Shown here: piece by piece, positions 6,566 through 13,062 of the stretch
Numbering within the stretch: position 1 is the stretch's first letter
Layout: the number at the start of each line of letters is the position of its first letter
NCBI GenBank assembly: GCA_023245515.1
Contig: JAHFKE010000014.1
Coordinates: 1 to 21,372, forward strand
Reading direction: 5' to 3'
DNA from: Candidatus Levyibacteriota bacterium
GTDB lineage: Bacteria > Patescibacteriota > Microgenomatia > Levybacterales > UBA12049
Length of the DNA: 21,372 nucleotides
Notes under the pieces: model-generated
The model's input: the letters and a program-made list of their open reading frames with translations, nothing else
The model's database searches: none
Told to the model about the DNA's origin: nothing
Program-made: the position numbers and the translations under genes

Positions 6566-7762
6566 ATGAATTCAGCTTTTATTTTTGCTAGTAGCTTATT
6601 CTTTCTTTGGATTATAAGAGATTCGTTTTTCTGGCTGAAACTGTGGCAAGATAGCGAATATAGACTTGACAGATTTATTGAGCATATCCAGCGCAAAAAG
6701 CAAAAATTTTTCCATCCCACCTACTCCTTAATATATATAAAGCTGTTTCTTTTTTTGGCATTTTTCTACGCCATAACGAACGAGGATATCCTCTCATCCT
6801 ATCAGTATATAATTGCCATCCTCTATGTGGTCCAGGTTTTTGTGGTTGTGAAGGAGATCTATCAAAATACTTTGAAAAAACCCGTTCTCACTCTTAAAGT
6901 AACTATTCTTCTTTTTTTGACGCTCAGTACGGTTTTCCTGCTTTTCTCGTTGCCTCTTTTAGATAAATTTTTCTGGTTACTTTTTGTCGATCTTTTTCTC
7001 GGCTTCATCGTCGCATTCTTTGTCTTTCTTCTCTCATTTCCTACAGAATTATATGCTGATATTCAGATTGAGAAAGCGCTGAAAAAGATACGAAGTTATC
7101 GGAATTTAATAGTGATAGGAGTGACTGGTAGCTATGGCAAAAGTATAACGAAAGAATTTATAGCCTATGTTCTATCAGAAAAATTTAAAGTAGTGAAAAC
7201 ACATGGATATGATAATACTGCTATTGGTATTGCCCACACAATTAATCAGCGTCTTGAAGCGGATGCTGAAGTTTTTGTAGTAGAAATGAGTGCCTATAAA
7301 AGAGGGGAGATAGCAGGTCTTTGCAATTTTGTTCGTCCAAAAATAAGAGTTTTGACAGCGATAAATAATCAGCATCTTACTCTCTTCAGAACGTTTGAAA
7401 ATATTAAAAAAACTAATTATGAACTTCTAGAGTCTTTACCTAAAAATGGCCTGGCTATTATTAATGGAGACAATAGGCACAGTTTTGATCTTGCTCAGAA
7501 GACAAAAAAAGAAAAAATTTTGTATAAATATTCCCCTAATACAAAACGCATAGTTGGTGCAAAGGATGGAGAGATTATTGCTTTTAATCTCAGACATCGT
7601 TCTAGATACACATCCTTCGATATACAAACAAGAGCAACTGTTATGCATTTTACTATCCATGCTCATCATCAGATAGAAAATCTTCTTCCGGGGATATATA
7701 TAGCGCATATCTTGGGGGTGAAAGAGAAGGATATTAAGAAAATACTAGCCTCTTTTAAATAA
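6566..7762 (+). CDS. murF: Membrane-anchored MurF-like Mur ligase, without the C-terminal ligase domain
   Basis: MurF adds D-Ala-D-Ala to the UDP-MurNAc-tripeptide. This 398-residue protein begins with about 155 residues that are mostly hydrophobic, with some five predicted membrane segments (roughly 3-23, 53-70, 79-96, 108-129 and 136-158), instead of the soluble MurF N-terminal domain. The central ATPase domain then follows: GVTGSYGKSITKEFI (P-loop, K192), THGYDNTAIGIAHTIN, EMSAYKRGEIAGLC and LTAINNQHLTLF (in MurF usually TNIGPAHL). It ends with PKNGLAIINGDN and HHQIENLLPGIYIAHILGV. The chain stops at KKILASFK, where normal MurF continues with a C-terminal domain of about 130 residues. Only 55 nt separate the stop from mraY, so no frameshifted remainder exists. 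It may be a degenerate or specialised ligase. MurF is favoured over MurD by the GEIA and HL..F pattern. Confidence 0.72.
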   Translation: MNSAFIFASSLFFLWIIRDSFFWLKLWQDSEYRLDRFIEHIQRKKQKFFHPTYSLIYIKLFLFLAFFYAITNEDILSSYQYIIAILYVVQVFVVVKEIYQNTLKKPVLTLKVTILLFLTLSTVFLLFSLPLLDKFFWLLFVDLFLGFIVAFFVFLLSFPTELYADIQIEKALKKIRSYRNLIVIGVTGSYGKSITKEFIAYVLSEKFKVVKTHGYDNTAIGIAHTINQRLEADAEVFVVEMSAYKRGEIAGLCNFVRPKIRVLTAINNQHLTLFRTFENIKKTNYELLESLPKNGLAIINGDNRHSFDLAQKTKKEKILYKYSPNTKRIVGAKDGEIIAFNLRHRSRYTSFDIQTRATVMHFTIHAHHQIENLLPGIYIAHILGVKEKDIKKILASFK

Positions 7763-7768
7763 GTCCAG

Positions 7769-7798
7769 TTGAATCTTCAACACCAAATAAGGTATAAT
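7769..7798 (+). promoter_or_regulatory. Candidate promoter for mraY
   Basis: TTGAAT (7769-7774) is separated by 18 nt from a perfect TATAAT (7793-7798). Transcription would begin near 7805, leaving a leader of about 12 nt before the mraY ATG at 7818. The -35 box sits inside an inverted repeat, GTTGAATCTTCAAC (7768-7781), which could be a hairpin or a protein-binding site. Confidence 0.6.
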
Positions 7799-7817
7799 TC
7801 CTTATCAACAAATAATT

Positions 7818-8822
7818 ATGGTGCAACTTTTAGGGCTCATCCTTTCATCTTTTCTCATCACTGCGATTCTCTTAGTACCTTTTATCGATTTTCTTTACAG
7901 GATAAAAATGAGGCGCAAAGACCAGATCACAAAGGACATGTTTAACAAAAAAACACCTTTGTTCGATAAGTTTAATGAATGGAAAGTTGGAACGCCAATC
8001 GGTGGGGGCATCATGATCATGCTCGTGGTTACGGTATCGACTCTCTGGGCGTACGGCATTCTTGATATCTCTGTTAATCCTTGGGAAATTTTTGTTATCT
8101 TCTTTGCTTTCTTAAGCTTTGGGGCACTAGGATTCTACGACGATATCAAGAAGCTTACGGAGAATAAGCATGAATTTTTCGGACTTCGCTTCAGACATAA
8201 ATTTATCATCCAATGGATTTTGGCGCTTATTATTGCATTTGCTCTCTACATTCCTCTTCATTATGATTTCATTTTCATTCATGGGTTGGGCAAGCTGGAA
8301 CTAGGCTTCCTTTTCGTTCCTTTTGCAGCGTTTATCATCGTTGCTTTTGCTAACGCGGTTAATATAACTGATGGTTTGGACGGATTATCCTCAGGCCTTT
8401 TCCTTATTTGTCTTTTTGCTTTCTTGGCCATTAGTTCTGCTTTGGCTGACCAGCCACTTGGAATATTTGTCGCTGTTCTGATCGGGAGCGTTGCTGCTTT
8501 TCTTTACTTTAATATTTATAAGGCTCGTATCTGGCTTGGTGATGTGGGAGCTCTCTCTCTGGGTGCAGCGCTGGCAGTTATCGGCCTTTTAACAGGAAAA
8601 GTTTTCGCCCTTATAATCATTGGAGGATTTTTCGTTCTTGAAGTGGGTTCTTCTTGCATACAATTATTAGGCAAGAAGTATCTTAAAAGAAAGTTGCTAC
8701 CAGTTGCTCCTTTTCACTTGTATCTTCTAAGAAGAGGATGGGAAGAGCCTAAGATAGTTATGCGTGCATGGCTTGTTGGATTTTTGCTTGCGATCTTAGG
8801 TGTGTTTATTGCGCTAGTTTAG
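7818..8822 (+). CDS. mraY: Phospho-N-acetylmuramoyl-pentapeptide transferase MraY
   Basis: MraY is the multi-pass inner-membrane enzyme that moves phospho-MurNAc-pentapeptide onto undecaprenyl phosphate, giving lipid I. The 334 residues contain about ten hydrophobic segments. Family motifs are KVGTPIGGG (56-64), the catalytic aspartate pair in GFYDDIKKL (D108, D109), NAVNITDGLDGLSSG (179-193) and the conserved aspartate in WLGDVGALSLG (D242). In the last cytoplasmic loop the family normally has PLHHHFE. Here it reads PFHLYLLRRGWEEPKIV, so only one histidine (H300) of the triple-histidine motif remains. The rest of that loop (GWEEPKIVMRAW) fits MraY well and I regard the call as firm. A TATAAT promoter lies upstream. 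The stop codon is embedded in a TTAGGG-like repeat tract. Confidence 0.9.
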   Translation: MVQLLGLILSSFLITAILLVPFIDFLYRIKMRRKDQITKDMFNKKTPLFDKFNEWKVGTPIGGGIMIMLVVTVSTLWAYGILDISVNPWEIFVIFFAFLSFGALGFYDDIKKLTENKHEFFGLRFRHKFIIQWILALIIAFALYIPLHYDFIFIHGLGKLELGFLFVPFAAFIIVAFANAVNITDGLDGLSSGLFLICLFAFLAISSALADQPLGIFVAVLIGSVAAFLYFNIYKARIWLGDVGALSLGAALAVIGLLTGKVFALIIIGGFFVLEVGSSCIQLLGKKYLKRKLLPVAPFHLYLLRRGWEEPKIVMRAWLVGFLLAILGVFIALV

Positions 8823-8851
8823 GGGTTAGGGTTTAGGTGCTAGAGTTTAGG
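8819..8851. repeat. TTAGGG/TTTAGG-like degenerate tandem tract after mraY
   Basis: The units read TTAGGGG, TTAGGG, TTTAGG, then TGCTAGAG and TTTAGG. The tract includes the mraY stop codon (TAG at 8820-8822) and fills most of the 42-nt gap before the SEDS gene. The ten bases TTAGGGTTTA also occur at the end of pgeF (1604-1613), and GGGTTAGGG occurs at the end of murA (5084-5092). Confidence 0.5.
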
Positions 8852-8864
8852 ACGCAAGATAAAA

Positions 8865-9938
8865 ATGAAACGATTCGATTTGCTGCTCTTTGGTGTCGTT
8901 GCCGCGCTAACCCTATTTGGTCTCCTTATTATTTATGATGCCTCTTCAGTTATTGCCTTTAACCTCTTTGGTGACAAATATCAGTATATAAAAGACCAGG
9001 TAGTTTGGGTCTTTCTCGGCTTTGTGCTTTTGTTCATCTTCTACTTTTTCGACTACCACAGACTATTTAATCTTGCGCTACCGCTTTTGATTATAGCATT
9101 AGTCCTTCTTTTGCTTGTTTTTGCACCTGGCATAGGATTTGGTGCGAAAGGAGCTAATAGGTGGATTAACTTCGGACTGTTCAGTCTCCAGCCAGCAGAA
9201 TTTGTAAAGCTCGCACTGGCTATTTACCTTTCGGCCTGGTTCTCTTTTAAAGAGAAGGGAAGGCTGTTAGCGTTTTCTCTTTTGATAGGAACGGTTCTGC
9301 TTCTTATAATGCTAGAGCCTGATATGGGAACGGCAGTGATTGTCTTAATGGAGGCCATTATTCTCTATGTTCTTTCCGGAGGAAGTATCAGGCATTTTCT
9401 AATAGGAGCGCCAATCATTGCATTGATCGGCTTTCTGTATATAAAGCTTGAGCCTTATAGAGCAGCAAGATTGACGAGTTTTCTTAATCTGGGCAATTCT
9501 CTCAATGATACGTCCTACCATGTAAAACAAATCCTGATTGCTCTAGGTAGTGGTGGTGTATTTGGTCTAGGTATCGGAAATTCATTACAGAAATATGCTT
9601 ATCTTCCTGAAAACGTCACAGATTCAATCTTCCCCATTATTGCTGAAGAGTTTGGTTTCATAGGGGCAGTTGTGCTTATTCTGTTGTTCGTCACTGTCAT
9701 ATGGCGCGGATTTTTCATAGCAATGAAGGCGAAAGATAATTTTGGCAAACTTCTCGCAGCAGGAATCACGTCTTTCATCGGTGTTCAAATCGTCATCAAT
9801 TTGGGAGCGATGACTGCACTCTTTCCCCTAACAGGAGTGCCCCTCCCTTTTATATCTTATGGAGGATCAGCTCTCACAGTTGACCTTGCATCTGTTGGTA
9901 TTCTTCTAAGTATCGCAAGACAAAGCCACCACGCTTAG
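8865..9938 (+). CDS. ftsW: FtsW/RodA-family SEDS peptidoglycan glycosyltransferase
   Basis: SEDS proteins polymerise lipid II into glycan strands in the membrane, normally together with a class B penicillin-binding protein. The 357 residues have about ten hydrophobic segments. Signatures are GANRWINFGLFSLQPAEFVK (97-116), LEPDMGTAVIVL (150-161), ALGSGGVFGLGIGNS (226-240) and YLPENVTDSIFPIIAEE (246-262). Within the last one, D253 matches the catalytic aspartate of the family. GVPLPFISYGGSAL lies near the C-terminus. Position between mraY and murG favours FtsW; RodA cannot be excluded from motifs alone. No ftsI/pbp2 gene is in the window. The stop codon TAG (9936-9938) lies inside the short palindromic motif CGCTTAGCGGG, so the last residues look repeat-derived. 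Confidence 0.88.
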   Translation: MKRFDLLLFGVVAALTLFGLLIIYDASSVIAFNLFGDKYQYIKDQVVWVFLGFVLLFIFYFFDYHRLFNLALPLLIIALVLLLLVFAPGIGFGAKGANRWINFGLFSLQPAEFVKLALAIYLSAWFSFKEKGRLLAFSLLIGTVLLLIMLEPDMGTAVIVLMEAIILYVLSGGSIRHFLIGAPIIALIGFLYIKLEPYRAARLTSFLNLGNSLNDTSYHVKQILIALGSGGVFGLGIGNSLQKYAYLPENVTDSIFPIIAEEFGFIGAVVLILLFVTVIWRGFFIAMKAKDNFGKLLAAGITSFIGVQIVINLGAMTALFPLTGVPLPFISYGGSALTVDLASVGILLSIARQSHHA

Positions 9939-9944
9939 CGGGTT
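9932..9944. repeat. CGCTTAGCGGG-type short repeat, copy 1 (ftsW end)
   Basis: CGCTTAGCGGGTT is almost identical to the copy at 11191-11204. Both are preceded by a CAC motif and carry the small palindrome CGCTTAGCG. This copy supplies the ftsW stop codon. With copy 2, it brackets the murG transcription unit. Confidence 0.45.
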
Positions 9945-10009
9945 CACCACTGAGTTGAAAGTTGAGAAATAAAATTTGAAAAGCAAAATCGTTTTGTAAG
10001 TGGGAAAAA

Positions 10010-10031
10010 CTCACCGTGAGAATGATATAAT
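10010..10031 (+). promoter_or_regulatory. Candidate murG promoter (extended -10) with adjacent inverted repeat
   Basis: TGATATAAT (10023-10031) is an extended -10 box with a perfect TATAAT. Only six bases separate it from the murG ATG at 10038, so the transcript would be leaderless. No good -35 is seen at the normal distance. Just upstream, CTCAC-C-GTGAG (10010-10020) is a five-base inverted repeat that could be an operator. Confidence 0.55.
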
Positions 10032-10037
10032 TATAGT

Positions 10038-11168
10038 ATGAAATTACTTATTGCTTCGGGGGGTGGGGGTCACTTCTCGCCTGCGCTTGCGGTCATTGAG
10101 AAGTTGCCAAAGGATTGGAGCTTTCTTGTGGTGGGGAGAAAATATCCTTTCGAGGGAGAAAAAACACTCTCTCTGGAATATCAGACAGCTAAGAAGCTTG
10201 GCATTCCTTTCCAATCATTAACAACGGGGAGGTTACAGAGAAGATTTACCCGCCATACTATCCTTTCCTTATTCAAGATCCCTTATGGCCTGACGCAAGC
10301 CCTCTTTATTTTAAAAAGATACAAGCCTGATGCGGTCTTGTCCTTCGGGGGATATGTGGCGGTGCCTGTGTGTATGGCAGCCAAGATTTTGAGTATTCCA
10401 ATCGTTATCCATGAACAAACGCTTGGTGCCGGACTTGCCACCAAAATCACTGCAAAGCTTGCGGATAAAATTTGTATTTCATGGGGAAAATCGGAAAAGT
10501 ATTTTCCAGCTTCCAAAACAGTATTGACAGGAAACCCCATAAGAGAATTTCAAATTTCCAATTTCAAACTCCTGCCTGCCGGCAAGGCAGGCCCAACTCT
10601 CAATGACCGGAAGATGATTTATGTTACCGGGGGGAGTGGAGGGGCACATGCTGTTAATACTCTGGTAGAAGGTGCTCTGGAAAAGTTATTGGAAAAATAT
10701 ATAGTGATCCATCAGACGGGGGATGCCCGTGAATTTGGTGATTTTGAGCGATTAGAGAAGTTTAAAGAGGCGTTACCTAAGGAATTGAGGGAGAGATATA
10801 TTACTATGAAGTTTGTCGATCCTTCGCTTGTTTTTAAGTTTTTGAAAGAAGCGGATTTGGTGATCTCGCGCTCAGGCGTTAATACTGTAACAGAGCTTCT
10901 TTCTTTTGGGAAACCATGTCTCCTCATCCCTCTTCCCTATGGGCAGCATAATGAGCAGTTACAAAATGCCTTGTTCGTTCAGGAGGTAGGTTTGGGTGAG
11001 GTTGTCGATCAGCAAAGCTTAACATCCGAGAAGTTATATGAAAAGGTTGTAGAAATGTTTACAAGCTTGGGAAAATATAAAGCACATGCTGAGGAGGCAA
11101 AGCGGTTGGTAGATGTAGATGCGGCGGAGAAGATAATTAAGGTGGTTAATAGTGTAGTTCGAAATTGA
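10038..11168 (+). CDS. murG: UDP-GlcNAc:lipid I N-acetylglucosaminyltransferase MurG
   Basis: MurG adds GlcNAc to lipid I at the inner face of the membrane, giving lipid II. The 376 residues show the GT28 two-domain layout. The N-terminal glycine loop is ASGGGGHFSPALAV (6-19), then LSFGGYVAVPVCMAA and IVIHEQTLGAGLATK. In the C-terminal domain are YVTGGSGGAHAVN (second glycine loop) and DLVISRSGVNTVTELLSFGK, then LIPLPYGQHNEQLQNA (donor-binding loop). Between the two domains, residues about 178-186 (LLPAGKAGP) come from an inserted GC-rich palindrome at 10571-10592, which probably sits in the interdomain linker. The gene ends in TGA, showing that UGA is a stop codon in this genome. It is flanked by two copies of a CGCTTAGCGG repeat. 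Confidence 0.93.
   Translation: MKLLIASGGGGHFSPALAVIEKLPKDWSFLVVGRKYPFEGEKTLSLEYQTAKKLGIPFQSLTTGRLQRRFTRHTILSLFKIPYGLTQALFILKRYKPDAVLSFGGYVAVPVCMAAKILSIPIVIHEQTLGAGLATKITAKLADKICISWGKSEKYFPASKTVLTGNPIREFQISNFKLLPAGKAGPTLNDRKMIYVTGGSGGAHAVNTLVEGALEKLLEKYIVIHQTGDAREFGDFERLEKFKEALPKELRERYITMKFVDPSLVFKFLKEADLVISRSGVNTVTELLSFGKPCLLIPLPYGQHNEQLQNALFVQEVGLGEVVDQQSLTSEKLYEKVVEMFTSLGKYKAHAEEAKRLVDVDAAEKIIKVVNSVVRN
10571..10592. repeat. GC-rich palindromic repeat inserted in frame in murG
   Basis: GCCTGCCGGCAAGGCAGGC (10574-10592) folds into a perfect seven-pair stem (GCCTGCC/GGCAGGC) with loop GGCAA. In the murG frame it encodes PAGKAG, which is not a conserved MurG element. The composition is much richer in G+C than the surrounding gene. 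I recall similar in-frame elements from other Patescibacteria genomes, but cannot check that here. Confidence 0.6.
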
Positions 11169-11190
11169 GAGATGCGGGGTTTTGTCACCT

Positions 11191-11204
11191 CGCTTAGCGG
11201 GGTT
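11191..11204. repeat. CGCTTAGCGGGG-type short repeat, copy 2 (after murG)
   Basis: CGCTTAGCGGGGTT follows the murG stop by 22 nt and repeats the motif at 9932-9944. With CCTCG before it, a five-pair hairpin (CCTCG/CGGGG) with loop CTTAG is possible. It is not followed by a T-run. Confidence 0.45.
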
Positions 11205-11230
11205 GCCATTGCCACCTGCTGTTATATATT
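11203..11230 (+). promoter_or_regulatory. Candidate promoter for ftsQ
   Basis: TTGCCA (11203-11208), a 16-nt spacer and TATATT (11225-11230) precede the ATG at 11239 by eight bases. The transcript would be leaderless or nearly so, and could read on through ftsA. Confidence 0.42.
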
Positions 11231-11238
11231 AATTCTTA

Positions 11239-11667
11239 ATGCTTACAAAGGTATCAACTAGAAAGCGGAATAGGACAATTAAGAGATTTATTCTCAAGAG
11301 CCTTTTAGTGATTGGGTTTCTTAGTGTGATTGGCGGTGTGGGACTTTACTTGTTCTTTATTGAGTCTCATAGGCCGTTATTTATCAGTCCTGTTAGTTTA
11401 AAAACTGCTGAAATTCCCGAAGACGATGAGCTTGTAGTGCTCAAAAAGACGCTCGGAAGAAATAAAATAGAATTTGAAACAATTACTGCTTCTGGCTCCA
11501 GTTATATTGTTCAGTTAAAAGGTGGAAAAAATGTGATCTTCTCGACCCAAAAAGGCATAACAGAGCAAATATCCTCTTTACAATTTATCCTCACACGGCT
11601 TACAATGGAAGGTAAGCTGTTCAGACAGCTTGACTTGCGTTTCGATAAACCGGTTATTCGAGAATAA
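11239..11667 (+). CDS. ftsQ: Short FtsQ/DivIB-like cell-division protein
   Basis: The 142-residue protein has a basic N-terminus (KVSTRKRNRTIKR), one membrane segment (about 18-40) and an external domain of about 100 residues. The C-terminal pattern SSLQFILTRLTMEGKLFRQL followed by DLRFDKPVIR matches the end of the FtsQ beta domain, where families show L..IL..L......IDLRF...V. Usual FtsQ/DivIB proteins are 220-300 residues and carry a POTRA domain between the membrane segment and the beta domain. Here there is little room for it, so POTRA appears lost. FtsQ links the Z-ring to the septal wall synthases. The position directly before ftsA and ftsZ (7 nt before the ftsA ATG) is the classical ftsQ-ftsA-ftsZ order and supports the call. 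Confidence 0.75.
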   Translation: MLTKVSTRKRNRTIKRFILKSLLVIGFLSVIGGVGLYLFFIESHRPLFISPVSLKTAEIPEDDELVVLKKTLGRNKIEFETITASGSSYIVQLKGGKNVIFSTQKGITEQISSLQFILTRLTMEGKLFRQLDLRFDKPVIRE

Positions 11668-11674
11668 ATTGATT

Positions 11675-12973
11675 ATGAGTGATGGCAAAATATTAGTAGG
11701 AATTGACGTCGGCACATATAAAGTCGTGACTGTAATCGCCAAGATTATAGAAAATGTGGTAAACGTCCTGGGTGTTTCGGAGGTCAAGTCGCAGGGTATT
11801 CGCAAAGGACAGGTCGTAGATATCGTTGAAGCAGTTCAGTCCATCAACGCCTCACTTGAAGCTGCAGAAAGAATGGCAGGATACTCAGCTTCCAGAGTAT
11901 TTGTTTCTCTGGGTGGAAGTCAGATAGAATGTCAGAATTCACGCGGAGTTGTGGCTGTTTCTACACCTCAGGGGGAAATATCGGCAAATGACCTACAAAG
12001 AGTTATTGATGCTGCAAAGGCAATCTCCATTCCTTCGACTCGTGAAATAGTTCATGTATTACCTCGGAATTATGTGGTTGATGGGCAAGAGGGTATAAAA
12101 GACCCTGTGGGGATGTCTGGAACGAGACTGGAAGTAGATACGCATATTATAACAGCCAACAGTGTGTCCATCAGGAATCTGGAAAAAGCTTTCTCTGAAG
12201 TTGGGGTCGATGTTGATAATTTTGCTTTTAGCGGTTATGCCAGTTCTCTTGCGGTTCTTTCCGACACCGAAAAAGAGTTGGGGGTCGTTCTAGTAGATAT
12301 TGGTGCTGGGACAACAGACATTTGTGTCTATACGGAAGGTTCTGTGTCATATTCTTCAGTGCTCGCAATCGGCGCCCGTCATGTTACCAATGATCTCGCC
12401 ATAGGACTCCGTATATCGCTTGAGAGTGCTGAGAAGATAAAGTTATTCTTGTCTCAAAATCAGGCAAGGAAGTTGATTAAAATGGAGGACGAAGAAGATG
12501 AAGGAGGAAAAGAGCCAAGGCCCACTGATGAAGTCGATCTGACCTCTCTCAATCTTCCTGAGGAGATCCGTAAAGTTTCCCAGAAGACACTTGTTGAAGG
12601 AATTATAAGGCCCCGTCTTAATGAGATTTGTACAATGATAGGGCTGGAGATTAAGAAGAGCGGATATGGCGGACAAACTCCTGCAGGGATTGTTCTCACC
12701 GGCGGAGGATCGCTGACAGTGGGTGTCAGAGAGGTGGCAAGACGAAGTCTAGCTATGCCTGTCAGAATAGGTATGCCGACCAATATGAAAGGTATTGTGG
12801 ACGAAGTGCAACATCCCGGATTCTCAACAGCAACGGGTCTTATTCTTTATGGTGCAGCTAACTCAGCAGTCAAGCCTTCTTCTTTCCGCTTCTCCTTGCC
12901 CAGAGGAGGTGGGGGCGGATCCTCTAAGATCTTCAAAAAAGCCCTCAATCTCATCAAGACGTTCATTCCTTAG
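11675..12973 (+). CDS. ftsA: Cell-division protein FtsA
   Basis: FtsA is an actin-like ATPase that anchors FtsZ to the membrane. I choose ATG 11675 (432 residues, MSDGKILVGIDVG). A longer frame from 11630 would run into ftsQ and only add unrelated residues. Phosphate 1 is ILVGIDVGTYKVVTVIA (6-22). The SHS2/1C domain follows (SRVFVSLGG). Phosphate 2 is VVLVDIGAGTTDICVY, and the adenosine motif is GIVLTGGGSLTVGV. An acidic, charged insertion (KMEDEEDEGGKEPRPTDEVD) lies in the second half. The C-terminus has a glycine linker (GGGGGSS) followed by an amphipathic helix (KIFKKALNLIKTFIP), the expected membrane-targeting tail. It belongs with ftsZ 89 nt downstream. Confidence 0.95.
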   Translation: MSDGKILVGIDVGTYKVVTVIAKIIENVVNVLGVSEVKSQGIRKGQVVDIVEAVQSINASLEAAERMAGYSASRVFVSLGGSQIECQNSRGVVAVSTPQGEISANDLQRVIDAAKAISIPSTREIVHVLPRNYVVDGQEGIKDPVGMSGTRLEVDTHIITANSVSIRNLEKAFSEVGVDVDNFAFSGYASSLAVLSDTEKELGVVLVDIGAGTTDICVYTEGSVSYSSVLAIGARHVTNDLAIGLRISLESAEKIKLFLSQNQARKLIKMEDEEDEGGKEPRPTDEVDLTSLNLPEEIRKVSQKTLVEGIIRPRLNEICTMIGLEIKKSGYGGQTPAGIVLTGGGSLTVGVREVARRSLAMPVRIGMPTNMKGIVDEVQHPGFSTATGLILYGAANSAVKPSSFRFSLPRGGGGGSSKIFKKALNLIKTFIP

Positions 12974-12980
12974 CCTGAGT

Positions 12981-13010
12981 TATAAAGTTATAAAGTGGAC
13001 TTGATGACTT
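12981..13010. repeat. TATAAAGT tandem and inverted AAGTCATCAAGTC motif in the ftsA-ftsZ gap
   Basis: TATAAAGTTATAAAGT (12981-12996) is an eight-base tandem pair. It is followed by GACTTGATGACTT (12998-13010), the reverse complement of AAGTCATCAAGTC, which also occurs in the ileS tandem tract (20754-20785). Both loci also contain a TAAAGT core, suggesting a dispersed repeat family. Confidence 0.5.
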
Positions 13011-13029
13011 CGCGTCTTGCAAATATAGC

Positions 13030-13058
13030 TTGATTCTGGTAGGATGAGAGCGTTTATA
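13030..13058 (+). promoter_or_regulatory. Weak candidate promoter for ftsZ
   Basis: TTGATT (13030-13035) and TTTATA (13053-13058) are 17 nt apart, and the ftsZ ATG starts at 13063. The -10 match is moderate and ends only four bases before the ATG, so ftsZ could equally be read through from ftsA. Confidence 0.3.
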
Positions 13059-13062
13059 ACCT

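Noticed and set aside
8819..8851. Telomere-type repeat
   Set aside because: The TTAGGG resemblance is short and degenerate and lies inside an operon; it is not evidence of a chromosome end.
11166..11168. UGA recoding as in Gracilibacteria
   Set aside because: The murG frame ends at TGA exactly at the normal length of the protein, so TGA acts as stop.
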